From: CAYRZF01 sp964428805
GTDB taxonomy: Bacteria > Methylomirabilota > Methylomirabilia > Rokubacteriales > CSP1-6
Assembly (NCBI GenBank): GCA_964428805.1
Contig: CAYRZF010000020.1
Span: 1-29,851, forward strand
Reading direction: 5' to 3'
Length of the DNA stretch: 29,851 nt
Position numbers and translations under genes: made by a program. The notes under the pieces were generated by a model. The model was not told where the DNA came from, searched no databases, and was given only the letters and a program-made list of their open reading frames with translations. Below, piece after piece: positions 29,360-29,851 of the stretch (position 1 is the first letter of the stretch; every line of letters starts with the position of its first letter).

Positions 29360-29851
29360 CGAATTTTCCTGTCGCCCTGTTGAACAATCTCTAGGAACGC
29401 TTTGATGAGAGGCGATTCGCGCCGTTCCCGGTGATAGACCAGGTCAAATCAACGCACGAGCCCGGGTTCCCGCACTCTGAGCCTCGCCAGGTGACCGGCT
29501 TTCACCTCTCGCGGCACGATTGCCGCCGAGATGAGCGTGACTCCGCTGCCCATTTCAACGGTCCGCTTAATCGCTTCATTGGAGCCCAATTCCATCGTGA
29601 CTTGAAGGGAGACTCCGGCGGCCGCCATGCGGCTTTCGATCAGTGCTCGGGTCGCGGATCCTGGCTCGCGGAGGATAAATGGCTGGTCTTGGAGCTCGTG
29701 GAGCGAAACGGTCCGGCGTCCGGCCCAGGGGTGCTGAGGGGGGACGATGAGCACCAAGGGATCCTCACAGAAGGGCCGGATGACCAGGTTCGGGTTCTGC
29801 GGCTCGCCCGTCAGGACGCCGAGATCGTTTCCCAAGGTCAGCACACGCTCG
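29356..29851 (-). pseudogene. LysR-type regulator, 3' part, with an in-frame TGA
   Basis: The frame enters from beyond the right edge of the window, so only the C-terminal co-inducer-binding domain is seen: GNDLGVLTGEP, FCEDPLVLIVPPQHPWAG, LQDQPFILREPGSATRALIE, ELGSNEAIKRTVEMGSGVTLIS and LARLRVREPGLVR. A TGA at 29451-29449 stops it there, but the same frame then continues for 31 codons (FDLVYHRERRESPLIKAFLE...) to a TAG at 29358-29356. That tail is the normal LysR C-terminus, so the TGA replaces an ordinary residue of an otherwise intact protein. A nonsense mutation, a sequencing error or read-through are possible. The HTH domain and promoter lie outside the window. Confidence 0.8.

Noticed and set aside
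29449..29451. Selenocysteine at the LysR TGA
   Set aside because: The position in LysR proteins normally holds an ordinary residue, no redox role is known for it, and I see no convincing SECIS-like hairpin immediately after it.
1..29851. CRISPR array, insertion sequence, prophage or defence system
   Set aside because: No regularly spaced repeats, transposase, integrase, phage structural gene or known defence domain is visible. The repeats found are the short G-rich units and the two assembly duplicates.

Overview
The window is high-GC, gene-dense bacterial chromosome, probably from a metagenome assembly. It carries two 100-N gaps, each flanked on both sides by the same 55 bases. The organism has an outer membrane: BtuB-type TonB-dependent receptor, TonB, SPOR protein and a probable lipoprotein. 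GC content, frequent GTG starts, ATGA/GTGA gene overlaps and C/G-rich intergenic repeats would suit Rokubacteria/Methylomirabilota or a similar deep-branching Gram-negative lineage. That placement is an inference; no rRNA or tRNA gene is visible.

Layout. (1) 1-3606, minus strand: a four-gene run of a three-GAF sensor protein (broken by a false gap), an exported DUF3047 protein, a ferritin-like di-iron protein and a DoxX membrane protein, with a small C/G-rich repeat family between and after them. (2) 3876-4296: an S4-domain (Hsp15-like) RNA-binding protein with its own terminator, then a gene-free stretch ending in a second strong terminator. (3) 4497-16094, plus strand: a cobalamin regulon. 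A promoter feeds a first cobalamin riboswitch, then cobU, cobT, cbiA/cobB, btuF, btuC and btuD (second false gap). A second cobalamin riboswitch then precedes btuB, bluB, cbiZ, a tonB-like gene, cbiB and a cobQ truncated after about 80 codons. Together these import corrinoids (BtuB/TonB/BtuFCD), remove the wrong lower ligand side (CbiZ), make 5,6-dimethylbenzimidazole (BluB), activate it (CobT), rebuild the aminopropanol arm (CbiB) and activate adenosylcobinamide (CobU). The set looks like salvage and remodelling rather than de novo synthesis. CobS is absent from the window and cobQ is broken.

(4) 16128-27158, plus strand: housekeeping genes, mostly overlapping or closely spaced: argS, a SPOR protein, hpt, then ftsH from a consensus-like promoter, folP, glmM, acpS, an N-formylglutamate-amidohydrolase-like lipoprotein, nnr (NAD(P)HX repair), tsaE and radC. 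(5) 27195-29851, mixed strands: a small basic protein of unknown function with a strong promoter, an intergenic cluster of DnaA-box-like 9-mers, pyrD (dihydroorotate dehydrogenase) divergent from a Mut7-C RNase-like gene, and the 3' part of a LysR regulator interrupted by an in-frame TGA.

Main points for a second look: both N gaps collapse by exactly 155 bases into intact genes; the DnaA-box cluster; the LysR in-frame stop; the ArgRS lacking both HIGH histidines; the truncated cobQ; and the cbiZ-bluB remodelling operon under tandem riboswitches.
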